From Flavobacteriales bacterium (lineage in GTDB: Bacteria > Bacteroidota > Bacteroidia > Flavobacteriales_D > Sanyastnellaceae): DNA of 64,000 bases. The stretch spans positions 1-64,000 of the forward strand of contig JAKVAX010000007.1 of the NCBI GenBank assembly GCA_022447625.1, given 5' to 3'. The stretch's first letter is position 1. The number at the start of each line of letters is the position of its first letter. The notes under the pieces are model-generated. The model was not told the origin of the DNA. It searched no databases and saw only the letters and a program-made list of their open reading frames with translations. Shown one piece after another: positions 45,886 through 53,581 of this stretch. The translations under genes and the position numbers were made by a program.

Positions 45886-47274
45886 TTACCTCATAATTTT
45901 AAATCGCCGACGTTCATTCCGAATTTTCACGCCCTTGAGATGTCCGTGCATGATCATTATTGAGGCCATGTACAGCGGAATCAACGGTATCTTAAATCGC
46001 ACCAAGGCACCGAAGTTGGATGTCGTCACTCCGATCATAAAGGCGAAGAGAATCGCAAACACGAAGCTGTACAAGATCACCGGGTATTGCTTGATTAACT
46101 CCCGGAGCTGTTTAAACTTCATTCGGAACAGTACCGCCAGCGTGAAGAAGAGGATGAAGAGATTCTCCAATCCTGATAACAACATGACGGCATTGCGGCT
46201 TTCCCATAGAAAGGGGCGATATAAACCAGCCGATACAGCAAACGGGAATTTCGACGCGATGCTCAACGGCGTAGCCTCTAAGGTCCCTATGTCGAAACTC
46301 GCTCCGTCGTAATAATCTTGTTTGAGGTCGTTCTGAATCACCACTGCAGTTTGAAGCGCTCTTTCTGGTGCGAATTTCCCCAGGCTATCTCCGAGCACCA
46401 CCAACATGGCATAGCTCCCACCTAAGATGATCACATAGATGAATGGAACCATGATATAGCGGAAGTAGGCATTCTTGATCAGCTTAATGCGGTCATAGAA
46501 GAACCAAACGAAAGTTCCCGGCAGCAAAATGATCAAGATGTAGGGCTTGATGGAGATAATCACCGCACCCGCAACTAGCACAGTGAACCAATGGAGCCAT
46601 TTGCGTTGATGTCGGTTGATCAGTGCATTGGTAGCCACAATGAAATAACACGTTGCTGCCAAGGTGAAACTGTCTTTCAAAATTCCTGATCCCCAGAAGA
46701 TCACTGAAGGCATAAATAAGACCGCATAAGCCAAGTTCTTGTACATATGAGGGAAGTAGCTCACAAACATGCGGTAGAGCCTCCATAGGCCTCCATAAGT
46801 CGCTAATGCAAGTAATACGGTAGAAACGAAGTAGCTCTTAGCGCCAAGGAATACGAAGGGGATGCAGAGTTTGAATACCGTTCGTGTCTTTTCATCAAAG
46901 AACATATAACCTAGCGGCGAACCGGTTTCCTGGGTGAAGAGGCTTTTGATTTCACTGGTTCCACCGCCAAAAAGGGCTTCGAAGAAATTCAGCGGACTGT
47001 GATAAAAGAGGTTGACAAAGGCCAAGGCACACTCATAGTAACTGGTGGTGTCTCCTCCGTTATAGTAGAGGGTGTAGATCAATCCGAAAAAGATGCCTCC
47101 ACCCACTTTGAACCACATACCCGGCAGAAAGTACCGCCAACTCGGATCAAATTTGACATTCTTACGCACTCGATATGAGCCCGCCACGGAGATGATAATC
47201 ATGATGAAGATGATCATCAAAAACTCCCAAAATTGAACGGGAATCTTACCGAAGGTAAATGTAGGAATGCTCAT
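45886..47274 (-). CDS. Polytopic membrane protein of unknown function
   Basis: 462 residues with about ten to twelve predicted membrane helices (WEFLMIIFIMIIISVAG, IFFGLIYTLYY, AYAVLFMPSVIFWGSGILKDSF, WFTVLVAGAVIISIKPYILIILLPGTFVWFF and more). The loop SGILKDSF and the following helices recall membrane glycosyltransferases or O-antigen polymerase-type proteins, but no catalytic signature is clear. It overlaps rlmH by four bases (ATGA), so the two are co-translated. I do not recognise the family. Confidence 0.7.
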   Translation of the reverse strand: MSIPTFTFGKIPVQFWEFLMIIFIMIIISVAGSYRVRKNVKFDPSWRYFLPGMWFKVGGGIFFGLIYTLYYNGGDTTSYYECALAFVNLFYHSPLNFFEALFGGGTSEIKSLFTQETGSPLGYMFFDEKTRTVFKLCIPFVFLGAKSYFVSTVLLALATYGGLWRLYRMFVSYFPHMYKNLAYAVLFMPSVIFWGSGILKDSFTLAATCYFIVATNALINRHQRKWLHWFTVLVAGAVIISIKPYILIILLPGTFVWFFYDRIKLIKNAYFRYIMVPFIYVIILGGSYAMLVVLGDSLGKFAPERALQTAVVIQNDLKQDYYDGASFDIGTLEATPLSIASKFPFAVSAGLYRPFLWESRNAVMLLSGLENLFILFFTLAVLFRMKFKQLRELIKQYPVILYSFVFAILFAFMIGVTTSNFGALVRFKIPLIPLYMASIMIMHGHLKGVKIRNERRRFKIMR

Positions 47275-47747
47275 TCGTGGTGGTAAGGTTCGCCCTTCAG
47301 AATGGTGTGGGCACGATAAATCTGCTCAATCGCAAATACGCGTACCATCTGGTGACTAAAAGTGAGTTTAGAAAGGGAGAGCTTTCCGCTGGCACGTTGC
47401 TTCAATTCGTCATTGAATCCATACGGACCTCCAATGAGAAGTACCACGCGTTTCAATCCACTAACCTGCTTTTTTTGCACCCAATCAGCCAATTGCAAAG
47501 AGGTAAGATCTTTACCACGCTCATCAAACAACACAAGGTGGTCCCCAGGTTGTAGCAGTTTGGTCACCTTTTCCGCTTCGGCGTTAGCCACAGCTTGAGG
47601 CGTCATCTTCGCACCGCGAATACGGACATCGTCTGTTTCGATGTATTCAAAGCTTCCGTAACGACGTAAGCGATGCTCATAAATGGAAATGGCTTCTGTC
47701 AGCCAGCTTTCCGTAGATTTACCGATGGCGATGAGTACGATCTTCAT
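47271..47747 (-). CDS. rlmH: 23S rRNA (pseudouridine-1915-N3)-methyltransferase RlmH
   Basis: 158-residue SPOUT methyltransferase that methylates pseudouridine 1915 in helix 69 of 23S rRNA. It shows the family strands KIVLIAIGK, LVLFDERGKDLTS, the SAM-binding LLIGGPYGFNDEL, and the closing QIYRAHTILKGEPYHHE. The size is standard (~155-160). Its ATG is only 12 bases from the start of the divergent acyltransferase-like gene. Confidence 0.96.
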   Translation of the reverse strand: MKIVLIAIGKSTESWLTEAISIYEHRLRRYGSFEYIETDDVRIRGAKMTPQAVANAEAEKVTKLLQPGDHLVLFDERGKDLTSLQLADWVQKKQVSGLKRVVLLIGGPYGFNDELKQRASGKLSLSKLTFSHQMVRVFAIEQIYRAHTILKGEPYHHE

Positions 47748-47759
47748 TGTTAGAAACGA

Positions 47760-48842
47760 ATGGCAACAAGCATTTCTGGAAAACGAAAACTAACGAAAAA
47801 ACTGTGGTTTCCCGCTGTAGATCGACTTCGTTTGCTCTTTTTCATTCAGCTTGCCTTTGCCGCTTGGTACGGCTTGTTTGTTGTAGATATCACCGCACCC
47901 CAAATTACGGTATGGAATGACTATGCCTTCCACGCCTACCTTCCTTTCTTCGTACTCACCGGATTTTTGTCGACCTACAGCCTATCGGCGGAAAAACGTC
48001 AATTCGGTTCATTCCATATCATTTATTACTTCTGGAGACGAGCGATTGGTTTGTTGCCGTACTACCTAGTATTGGTGGCTGTAGCTGTTGGCTATGCTTT
48101 GATGAGCGATGAAGTTGCCTCCCTGAGTATTTGGGCATGGCTTCCGGTGACCTCGGCTTGGCATGCCTGTGTTGAGTGGCTACCGACAAGCCCCGTGATG
48201 TGGGCATTTGTTCCTTTGGGCATCTTGTTTCTCTTTCACCTGATTTGGCCAATCTGCATGTGGCTCATCCCTTCACGTGGGCATTTGTGGTTAGAAATCT
48301 TCCTGATCACGTTGAGTTTGTTGTTCCGTGCTGGCTTCTTTACCGAAGATCTTCCAGAACCGTGGCATCCCTTGAGTGCGGCCTTTCCCTTGATGCTAGG
48401 AGCCCTGTTAGGACAGCAATTGCTCTTGCATCCAACGTCTTTTATGCGCTTTAGGAACTACAGAAAGCCGATTCGCTTGATTGTAATACCTGGGAGCTTG
48501 ATTTGTTTGTTTTACCTGCTAATTATCCCTGATTTCACCCACATTCATGTGATGTTGGAGCTGGTATTTTGTTCCGCAGCCTTATTACTGATTGCTAAAG
48601 AGGCAAGTTCCTTCGAAGAAACGGAAGGTGAACGAAGCTTTTGGAAAAGCGGTCGTTGGATTTTGCCAGCCACTGTGGGCTTCGCTATTGCCGTGGAATT
48701 GACTTATGGTTCCATGCTGTATTACTACGTGCTTCTCATCGGTTTAGCGGGTGCCATTCTTTGTGTATTCACTGTGAAAAGCCTGTCGTACAGTCATTTC
48801 AATGCGTGGAAGGAAAAGTATACCTTTAGGATAAGGAAATGA
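47760..48842 (+). CDS. Acyltransferase-3-like membrane protein
   Basis: 360 residues with about ten membrane helices. YYFWRRAIGLLPYYLVLV and AYLPFFVLTGFLSTYSL resemble the FLSGFLL and RR..R..P.Y segments of acyltransferase family 3 (O-acetyl transfer to glycans or lipids). The N-terminal family motif is poor: VDRLRLLFFIQLAF replaces the usual DGLRA...V..FH with its histidine, so catalytic activity is doubtful. Transcribed divergently from rlmH with 12 bases between starts. Confidence 0.65.
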   Translation: MATSISGKRKLTKKLWFPAVDRLRLLFFIQLAFAAWYGLFVVDITAPQITVWNDYAFHAYLPFFVLTGFLSTYSLSAEKRQFGSFHIIYYFWRRAIGLLPYYLVLVAVAVGYALMSDEVASLSIWAWLPVTSAWHACVEWLPTSPVMWAFVPLGILFLFHLIWPICMWLIPSRGHLWLEIFLITLSLLFRAGFFTEDLPEPWHPLSAAFPLMLGALLGQQLLLHPTSFMRFRNYRKPIRLIVIPGSLICLFYLLIIPDFTHIHVMLELVFCSAALLLIAKEASSFEETEGERSFWKSGRWILPATVGFAIAVELTYGSMLYYYVLLIGLAGAILCVFTVKSLSYSHFNAWKEKYTFRIRK

Positions 48843-48885
48843 GCTTTTGGCTCGAATGTTGCATAACCTAAGCAAAACCTGATTC

Positions 48886-49272
48886 ATGAAATCATTAATG
48901 ACATGCCTCTTATTGTTCGCTACCGTGGTCGTTAGTGCTCAAAGTGACGCCTCTGACAAGATCGCGAAAGCCCTGGGTGCCGGAGATGCCGAAACGATCG
49001 GTCAACACCTGGTCGCCAACGTGGATTTGGCCATTCTCGATGATGAAGACATGTATCCACATGACGTCGTAGTGAAGAAACTGGGTGTCTTTTTCTCTGA
49101 GAATAAGCCAACTAAGTTTGAGATCAAACATAAAGGACAATCCAAATTGGACGACCATTACCGCATTGGTGATTTGGTGACGGCCAATGGGAAATTCCGG
49201 GTCACTTTCTTTATGAAGAAAGGAGATAACAAGATGTCGATCAAACAACTACGAATAGAACGATACGAATGA
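48886..49272 (+). CDS. DUF4783 exported protein
   Basis: 128 residues with a signal peptide ending VVSAQ. The fold looks like a small alpha/beta NTF2-type domain (ALGAGDAETIGQHLVANVDLAI, KKLGVFFSENKPTKFEIKHKG, KFRVTFFMKKGDNKMSIKQLRIE). DUF4783 genes are often just upstream of nadC in Bacteroidota, as here. The function is unknown. An intrinsic terminator directly follows the stop. Confidence 0.82.
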   Translation: MKSLMTCLLLFATVVVSAQSDASDKIAKALGAGDAETIGQHLVANVDLAILDDEDMYPHDVVVKKLGVFFSENKPTKFEIKHKGQSKLDDHYRIGDLVTANGKFRVTFFMKKGDNKMSIKQLRIERYE

Positions 49273-49275
49273 GAT

Positions 49276-49301
49276 AAGCCCCGCTAGCTGCGGGGCTTTT
49301 T
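49276..49301 (+). terminator. Intrinsic terminator between DUF4783 gene and nadC
   Basis: A perfect 9-bp stem AAGCCCCGC/GCGGGGCTT with loop TAGCT and five Ts, three bases after the stop codon. Confidence 0.88.
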
Positions 49302-49306
49302 CGTAA

Positions 49307-49314
49307 TACCTTTG
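49307..49314 (+). promoter_or_regulatory. Candidate -7 element of nadC
   Basis: TACCTTTG is an exact match to TAnnTTTG and lies only five bases before the nadC ATG, right behind the terminator. If used, the mRNA would be leaderless or nearly so. No TTG is found at -33. Confidence 0.4.
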
Positions 49315-49319
49315 ACCCC

Positions 49320-50162
49320 ATGGAAGATTACGACATCATAGCCTTTATTCGCGCGGCCCTCGAAGAGGATGTGCGCGATGGAGACCACTCTTCACTTTCT
49401 TGTATTCCGGCCAATGCAGAGCGTCAAGCCAGACTCATTGTTAAAGATGATGGGGTCTTGGCTGGTGTCGCTATCGCGGAATTGGTGTTCCGTGAAGTGG
49501 ACGCGTCGTTGACAATGGAAACCTTCATTCAAGATGGTGAATACGTGAAGTTCGGAGACATCGCATTCCACGTGAAAGGAAGCGCACGCTCTATTCTTAC
49601 AGCTGAACGTTTGGTCTTGAATCTGATGCAACGCATGAGCGGAATCGCCACACGTACGCGCTCCGTTGTTGATTTGATTGATGGAACCGGAGCCAAGGTG
49701 CTTGATACCCGCAAAACCACGCCATTGCTGCGCTACTTCGAAAAGCTTGCTGTCAAGATTGGGGGAGGAGAGAACCACCGATTCGGACTCTACGATATGA
49801 TCATGCTTAAAGACAACCACGTTGATTACGCTGGAGGAATTGAAGCCGCGGTGCGTCGTACCATGGATTACCTCAAAGAGAAAGGTCTGAGCATTCCTGT
49901 AGAAGTTGAAACACGTAACACGAACGTAGTACGCGAGGCACTCAATGCCCCAGGTGTAGATCTAATCATGCTCGATAACTTTACCCCAGATCAGGTAAGA
50001 GAGGCAGTAAAGTTCATCAATGGTCGTGTCGAAACAGAAGCTTCTGGTGGAATCACCTTAGATACCATTCGTCGGTATGCAGAAACAGGAGTTGATTATA
50101 TTTCGATGGGCGCACTCACACACAGCGTGAAAAGCCTTGATATGAGCCTCAAAGCTTTCTAG
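49320..50162 (+). CDS. nadC: Nicotinate-nucleotide diphosphorylase (carboxylating)
   Basis: 280-residue quinolinate phosphoribosyltransferase that makes nicotinate mononucleotide in de novo NAD synthesis. Typical segments are EEDVRDGDHSSL, AERLVLNLMQRMSGIAT, the active-site DTRKTTPLLRYFEKLAV and GGGENHRFGLYDMIMLKDNH, and the C-terminal EASGGITLDTIRRYAETGVDYISMG. The length is standard. A short gap separates it from the yihY gene. Confidence 0.97.
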   Translation: MEDYDIIAFIRAALEEDVRDGDHSSLSCIPANAERQARLIVKDDGVLAGVAIAELVFREVDASLTMETFIQDGEYVKFGDIAFHVKGSARSILTAERLVLNLMQRMSGIATRTRSVVDLIDGTGAKVLDTRKTTPLLRYFEKLAVKIGGGENHRFGLYDMIMLKDNHVDYAGGIEAAVRRTMDYLKEKGLSIPVEVETRNTNVVREALNAPGVDLIMLDNFTPDQVREAVKFINGRVETEASGGITLDTIRRYAETGVDYISMGALTHSVKSLDMSLKAF

Positions 50163-50168
50163 AAATAC

Positions 50169-51095
50169 ATGATCAAACGTTGGTTAGATAGGTTTCTCGC
50201 TTCTCCATTGGTAGAGAGCACCCTCAACCTAGCGCGGAGAATTTATCCGCCTGGATTTGAGGGGCTGAGCTTTTATGCCGTAGCCCGCTTCTTCTTTGAA
50301 GGGGTGCGGAAGGGAGCCGTAACTACTCGTGCAGCGGCCATTTCATTCCGTTTTTTCCTTGCGGTATTCCCGGTGATCATCATGTTGCTTTCGTTGATCC
50401 CAATCATTCCGATTGATAACTTTCAAGAAAGCCTCTTTGCTGCCATTCAAGGCTTCTTCCCAGGAGATACCTTTACCTTGGTGGAAGACACCATTGAAGA
50501 TTTAGTCAACAAGAGCCACAACACCGTATTCTCTATCGGTTTTATCCTATCCGTGATCTATGCGAGTAATAGTGTCAATGCCATACTATTGGGTTTCAAT
50601 GGCTCCTATAACCTCCAATCACGGGGTAACCCCATGGTGATACGTTTGGTGAGTCTGGTGCTCATGCTAATCCTCGGACTCTTCGTGATTATCGCTACCT
50701 CCGTCATTATTTTCTCAGGCGTTGTCTTCGAAGAATTGATTGAGTTAGGAATCTTGGTGGAAGACAATATATGGATGCTGAACATCGCCAAGTACATCTT
50801 GAGTTTCTTGCTCATTTACGGTACGATCACCATCTTGTATAATATCGGCGACTTCAAGATTAGACAATGGAAGACCCTTAGTGCTGGGGCTACCTTGACC
50901 ACAGTCTTGATCGTGTTGAACTCCCTGGGATTCGCTTGGTTCGTGAACAATTTCAGTTCATACAACAGCCTGTACGGATCTTTGGGTACATTTTTGATAC
51001 TGTTGATCTGGATCAACGTGAACAGTACGATCTTGTTGATCGGATTTGAATTGAACACGAGCATCGCCAAAGCGAAAAGCGATCTCGAAAAATGA
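50169..51095 (+). CDS. YihY/BrkB-family inner-membrane protein
   Basis: 308 residues with about six membrane helices. AVARFFFEGVRKGAVTTRAAAISFRFFLAVFPVIIMLLSLIP matches the start of the YihY/UPF0761 family, and WINVNSTILLIGFELNTSIAK its end. The function is not established. It follows nadC by six bases and overlaps the next gene by four. Confidence 0.9.
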   Translation: MIKRWLDRFLASPLVESTLNLARRIYPPGFEGLSFYAVARFFFEGVRKGAVTTRAAAISFRFFLAVFPVIIMLLSLIPIIPIDNFQESLFAAIQGFFPGDTFTLVEDTIEDLVNKSHNTVFSIGFILSVIYASNSVNAILLGFNGSYNLQSRGNPMVIRLVSLVLMLILGLFVIIATSVIIFSGVVFEELIELGILVEDNIWMLNIAKYILSFLLIYGTITILYNIGDFKIRQWKTLSAGATLTTVLIVLNSLGFAWFVNNFSSYNSLYGSLGTFLILLIWINVNSTILLIGFELNTSIAKAKSDLEK

Positions 51096-51529
51096 TAACT
51101 ATGAAGTATTTGATGATACTATGTATGCTTTGTGCTGCAGCAGTAGTAAACGGACAATCAGTTCTCGGAAAGTGGAAGACCATTGATGATGAAACCGGGA
51201 AACCAAAGTCTATCGTTGAGATTACGGAACGCGACGGCAAACTCTACGGAACCATTGTGGAGCTTTTCCGTGAGCCGAACGAGGTACAAGATCCTTACTG
51301 CGACAAGTGTGAAGATGACCGCAAAGACAAGCGCATCCTTGGCATGGAGATCATTCGCGACATGGAGAAAGACGATGATGAGTACGATGACGGAACCATC
51401 TGTGATCCAAAAACAGGGAAGATCTACGATTGTAAATTCTGGATTGATGAAGACAATCCGAACGTATTGAATGTACGTGGCTACGTAGCCTTTTTCTTCC
51501 GTACCCAGACTTGGGAGCGCGTGAAGTAA
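51092..51529 (+). CDS. DUF2147 exported protein
   Basis: 145 residues with a signal peptide (MKYLMILCMLCAAAVVNGQ). The mature part VLGKWKTIDDETGKPKSIVEI, a central pair CDKCEDD and the end VRGYVAFFFRTQTWERV fit DUF2147, a small lipocalin-like beta-barrel family of unknown role. The start at 51092 overlaps the yihY stop (ATGA); the ATG three codons later is equally possible. Its stop adjoins the stop of the convergent flippase gene with no gap. Confidence 0.88.
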   Translation: MITMKYLMILCMLCAAAVVNGQSVLGKWKTIDDETGKPKSIVEITERDGKLYGTIVELFREPNEVQDPYCDKCEDDRKDKRILGMEIIRDMEKDDDEYDDGTICDPKTGKIYDCKFWIDEDNPNVLNVRGYVAFFFRTQTWERVK

Positions 51530-52993
51530 TTACTTCTGCTTCAGTAGATTCATCATTTCCGGTGCCAGGTTCAAGCCAAAGACAGCACCGAGGAATACTG
51601 AACAGATCACTACACATTTTAAAATAATCGCTGCAAAAGGCATGTCAGGCATTGGTTCCCAAAAGACCAATGTCGACATGGCCGCAGTCATCAGGATGAC
51701 CATTGTGTACGCACGGGTAACTGGGGTCAATCCAAAATAGCGCTTCACGTAGTGGAGCTTCATGGCGTTGTACACGAAGAAGGTAATGGCAGTGGCTAAG
51801 GCCGCGCCTTCAATGCCCAAGTTTCCATAGCTCTTATGGATGAGGAAGTAGTTGGTGAGCCCCGTCAAGACGATCAGCACAATGTTCAGACGGAAATTCA
51901 TCTTGAAATACTTCGAGTACACCAAGATGCCCCCTGAAACGCCCGTCGCCATATTGAAGAGCTTGCTCAAGCCAATCCAGAAGACCACCCATTTACCGCC
52001 CTGGAATTTCTCCGGCAGCAAGACCATGATTTCATCAATCGAGACCCATACACAGAGGAAGATCAACCCACCAAATACCATTTGCAGCAAAGAGCTCAAG
52101 CGGTAGATATGCATAAGGTCAGCTCGGTCTTCATTATTGATCGCTTTTGAGGTCAGCGGATTCGCGATGGCCATGATCGATTTCTGTGGGATCATGGTCA
52201 CGGCCCCAATGTAAAAGGCCAAGGTGTAGAAGGCCACTTCATCAAGTCCGATCAACAGCCCCACCATAATGATATCGAGGTTGCTCACGATAATACCCGC
52301 ACCACGGTCAAGAATAGAGTAGGCGCTGTATTCGGTGAGTTCTTTTTTGTCAACGGGGTTTGGACCGCGCTCGAAACGGAACCCATGGCGGATGCTGAAA
52401 AGCAAAAGCACGATGGTCGCGGTGAAGTACCCTCCAAGGTAGAGCAAGAGCAACTGGTCAAATTCAATCTTGTCCCCCAGATAGAAGAGCACAATCATCA
52501 AATACCAGCCCTTCAAGAAAGTCTCATTCAGAAACTGAAAGAAGGTGGTTTTTAAGATCGCTGAGACAAAGCCGTTAAGGGCGTAGAAGAAGATCAATGC
52601 CGTGGAAAGGGCAAAGAGCTTCCCAAAGTTGCCTTCGAGTAGTACGGCATCGTTGGCGTTCACCAATTGCATGACTTCCGGACCTGCAGCGGCCATGATC
52701 AAGCCGAGTAAGACGCTTCCAATCAGTGGTATGGTAAAGACAATGCGTAAGAAGCGGCCTTGTTCTGCTTCCGCTAAACGCGGGAAAAAGCGAATGATGG
52801 CATTGGGAATACCGCCGTGAAAGAGCTGAGCAAAAATCAGGGCATAGGCCGTCAATACTTTGATGAGCCCCCAACCTTCTTCGAAGCCTTCAAAAGCCCT
52901 CGGCAAGACAAGAATGGTGTTCACCGCACCAAAGAGGGTCCCGAGGATGATCGAGACCATATTTCTAGAAGCTTGTTTCGCTACAATACCCAA
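51530..52993 (-). CDS. Polysaccharide flippase (Wzx/MATE-like)
   Basis: 487 residues with about 14 membrane helices, in the style of lipopolysaccharide or oligosaccharide flippases. It opens SRNMVSIILGTLFGAVNTILVLPRAF and has GIPNAIIRFFPRLAEAEQG and SAYSILDRGAGIIVSNLDIIMVGLLIG. The role is moving lipid-linked glycans to the periplasmic face. It is not next to the glycan operon at 7-13.7 kb, but could serve it. Divergent from the methyltransferase gene. Confidence 0.85.
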   Translation of the reverse strand: MGIVAKQASRNMVSIILGTLFGAVNTILVLPRAFEGFEEGWGLIKVLTAYALIFAQLFHGGIPNAIIRFFPRLAEAEQGRFLRIVFTIPLIGSVLLGLIMAAAGPEVMQLVNANDAVLLEGNFGKLFALSTALIFFYALNGFVSAILKTTFFQFLNETFLKGWYLMIVLFYLGDKIEFDQLLLLYLGGYFTATIVLLLFSIRHGFRFERGPNPVDKKELTEYSAYSILDRGAGIIVSNLDIIMVGLLIGLDEVAFYTLAFYIGAVTMIPQKSIMAIANPLTSKAINNEDRADLMHIYRLSSLLQMVFGGLIFLCVWVSIDEIMVLLPEKFQGGKWVVFWIGLSKLFNMATGVSGGILVYSKYFKMNFRLNIVLIVLTGLTNYFLIHKSYGNLGIEGAALATAITFFVYNAMKLHYVKRYFGLTPVTRAYTMVILMTAAMSTLVFWEPMPDMPFAAIILKCVVICSVFLGAVFGLNLAPEMMNLLKQK

Positions 52994-53053
52994 GCGGCAA
53001 ATTTTCTCCTAATTTGCGTCGAATTTTGGAAACGCACACAGGCCCCCGCACCG

Positions 53054-53581
53054 ATGTATAAAAAGACCCCTGTTCGCAGATACGAACTCACCCTCGCTTT
53101 TCTTCAGCAAAACCTTCCGGCACCCGCGAAGATCTTAGACTTGGGCGTACGCAATCCCTTCAGTGAATGGATGGAAGAAGCGGGCTACGAAGTGGTGAAT
53201 ACCGAAGGCGAAGACCTCGATTTTGTGCGTGATGCGGTCAAACAAGGAGGTTTTGACGCCGTGACCGCGTTCGAAATTCTAGAACACGTGCTCAATCCAT
53301 TGCCACTCCTAAGCGAAATTGAAGCACCCAAACTCATTGCCACCATCCCGATGCGCCTCTGGTTTGCCCCGGCCTACCAAAGCAAAACCGACCCTTGGGA
53401 CCGCCATTACCATGAATTTGAAGACTGGCAATTTGATTGGCTTCTAGAAAAAGCCGGCTGGGAAGTCAAAGACCGCCAGAAATGGACCAGCCCCTCACCA
53501 CATCCTTTTGGTATACGCCCGTTGTTACGTCAGTTTACGCCGAGGTATTATGGGGTGGCTTGTGAGAGGTCACCGAAGTAG
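53054..53581 (+). CDS. Small class I SAM-dependent methyltransferase
   Basis: 175 residues. The SAM-binding motif I is AKILDLGVRNPF (normally D.GCG.G, so degenerate); an acidic motif II VNTEGEDLDF and FDAVTAFEILEHVLNPLPLL then follow. HYHEFEDWQFDWLLEKAGWEV is the usual C-terminal helix. The ATG at 53054 is chosen; a longer reading frame to 52817 would run antisense through the flippase gene. The substrate is unknown. The last 12 bases overlap the convergent T9SS client gene. Confidence 0.75.
   Translation: MYKKTPVRRYELTLAFLQQNLPAPAKILDLGVRNPFSEWMEEAGYEVVNTEGEDLDFVRDAVKQGGFDAVTAFEILEHVLNPLPLLSEIEAPKLIATIPMRLWFAPAYQSKTDPWDRHYHEFEDWQFDWLLEKAGWEVKDRQKWTSPSPHPFGIRPLLRQFTPRYYGVACERSPK

Noticed and set aside
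52817-53053. 79-codon N-terminal extension of the methyltransferase
   Set aside because: Runs antisense through the flippase gene and lacks family similarity; ATG at 53054 fits better.
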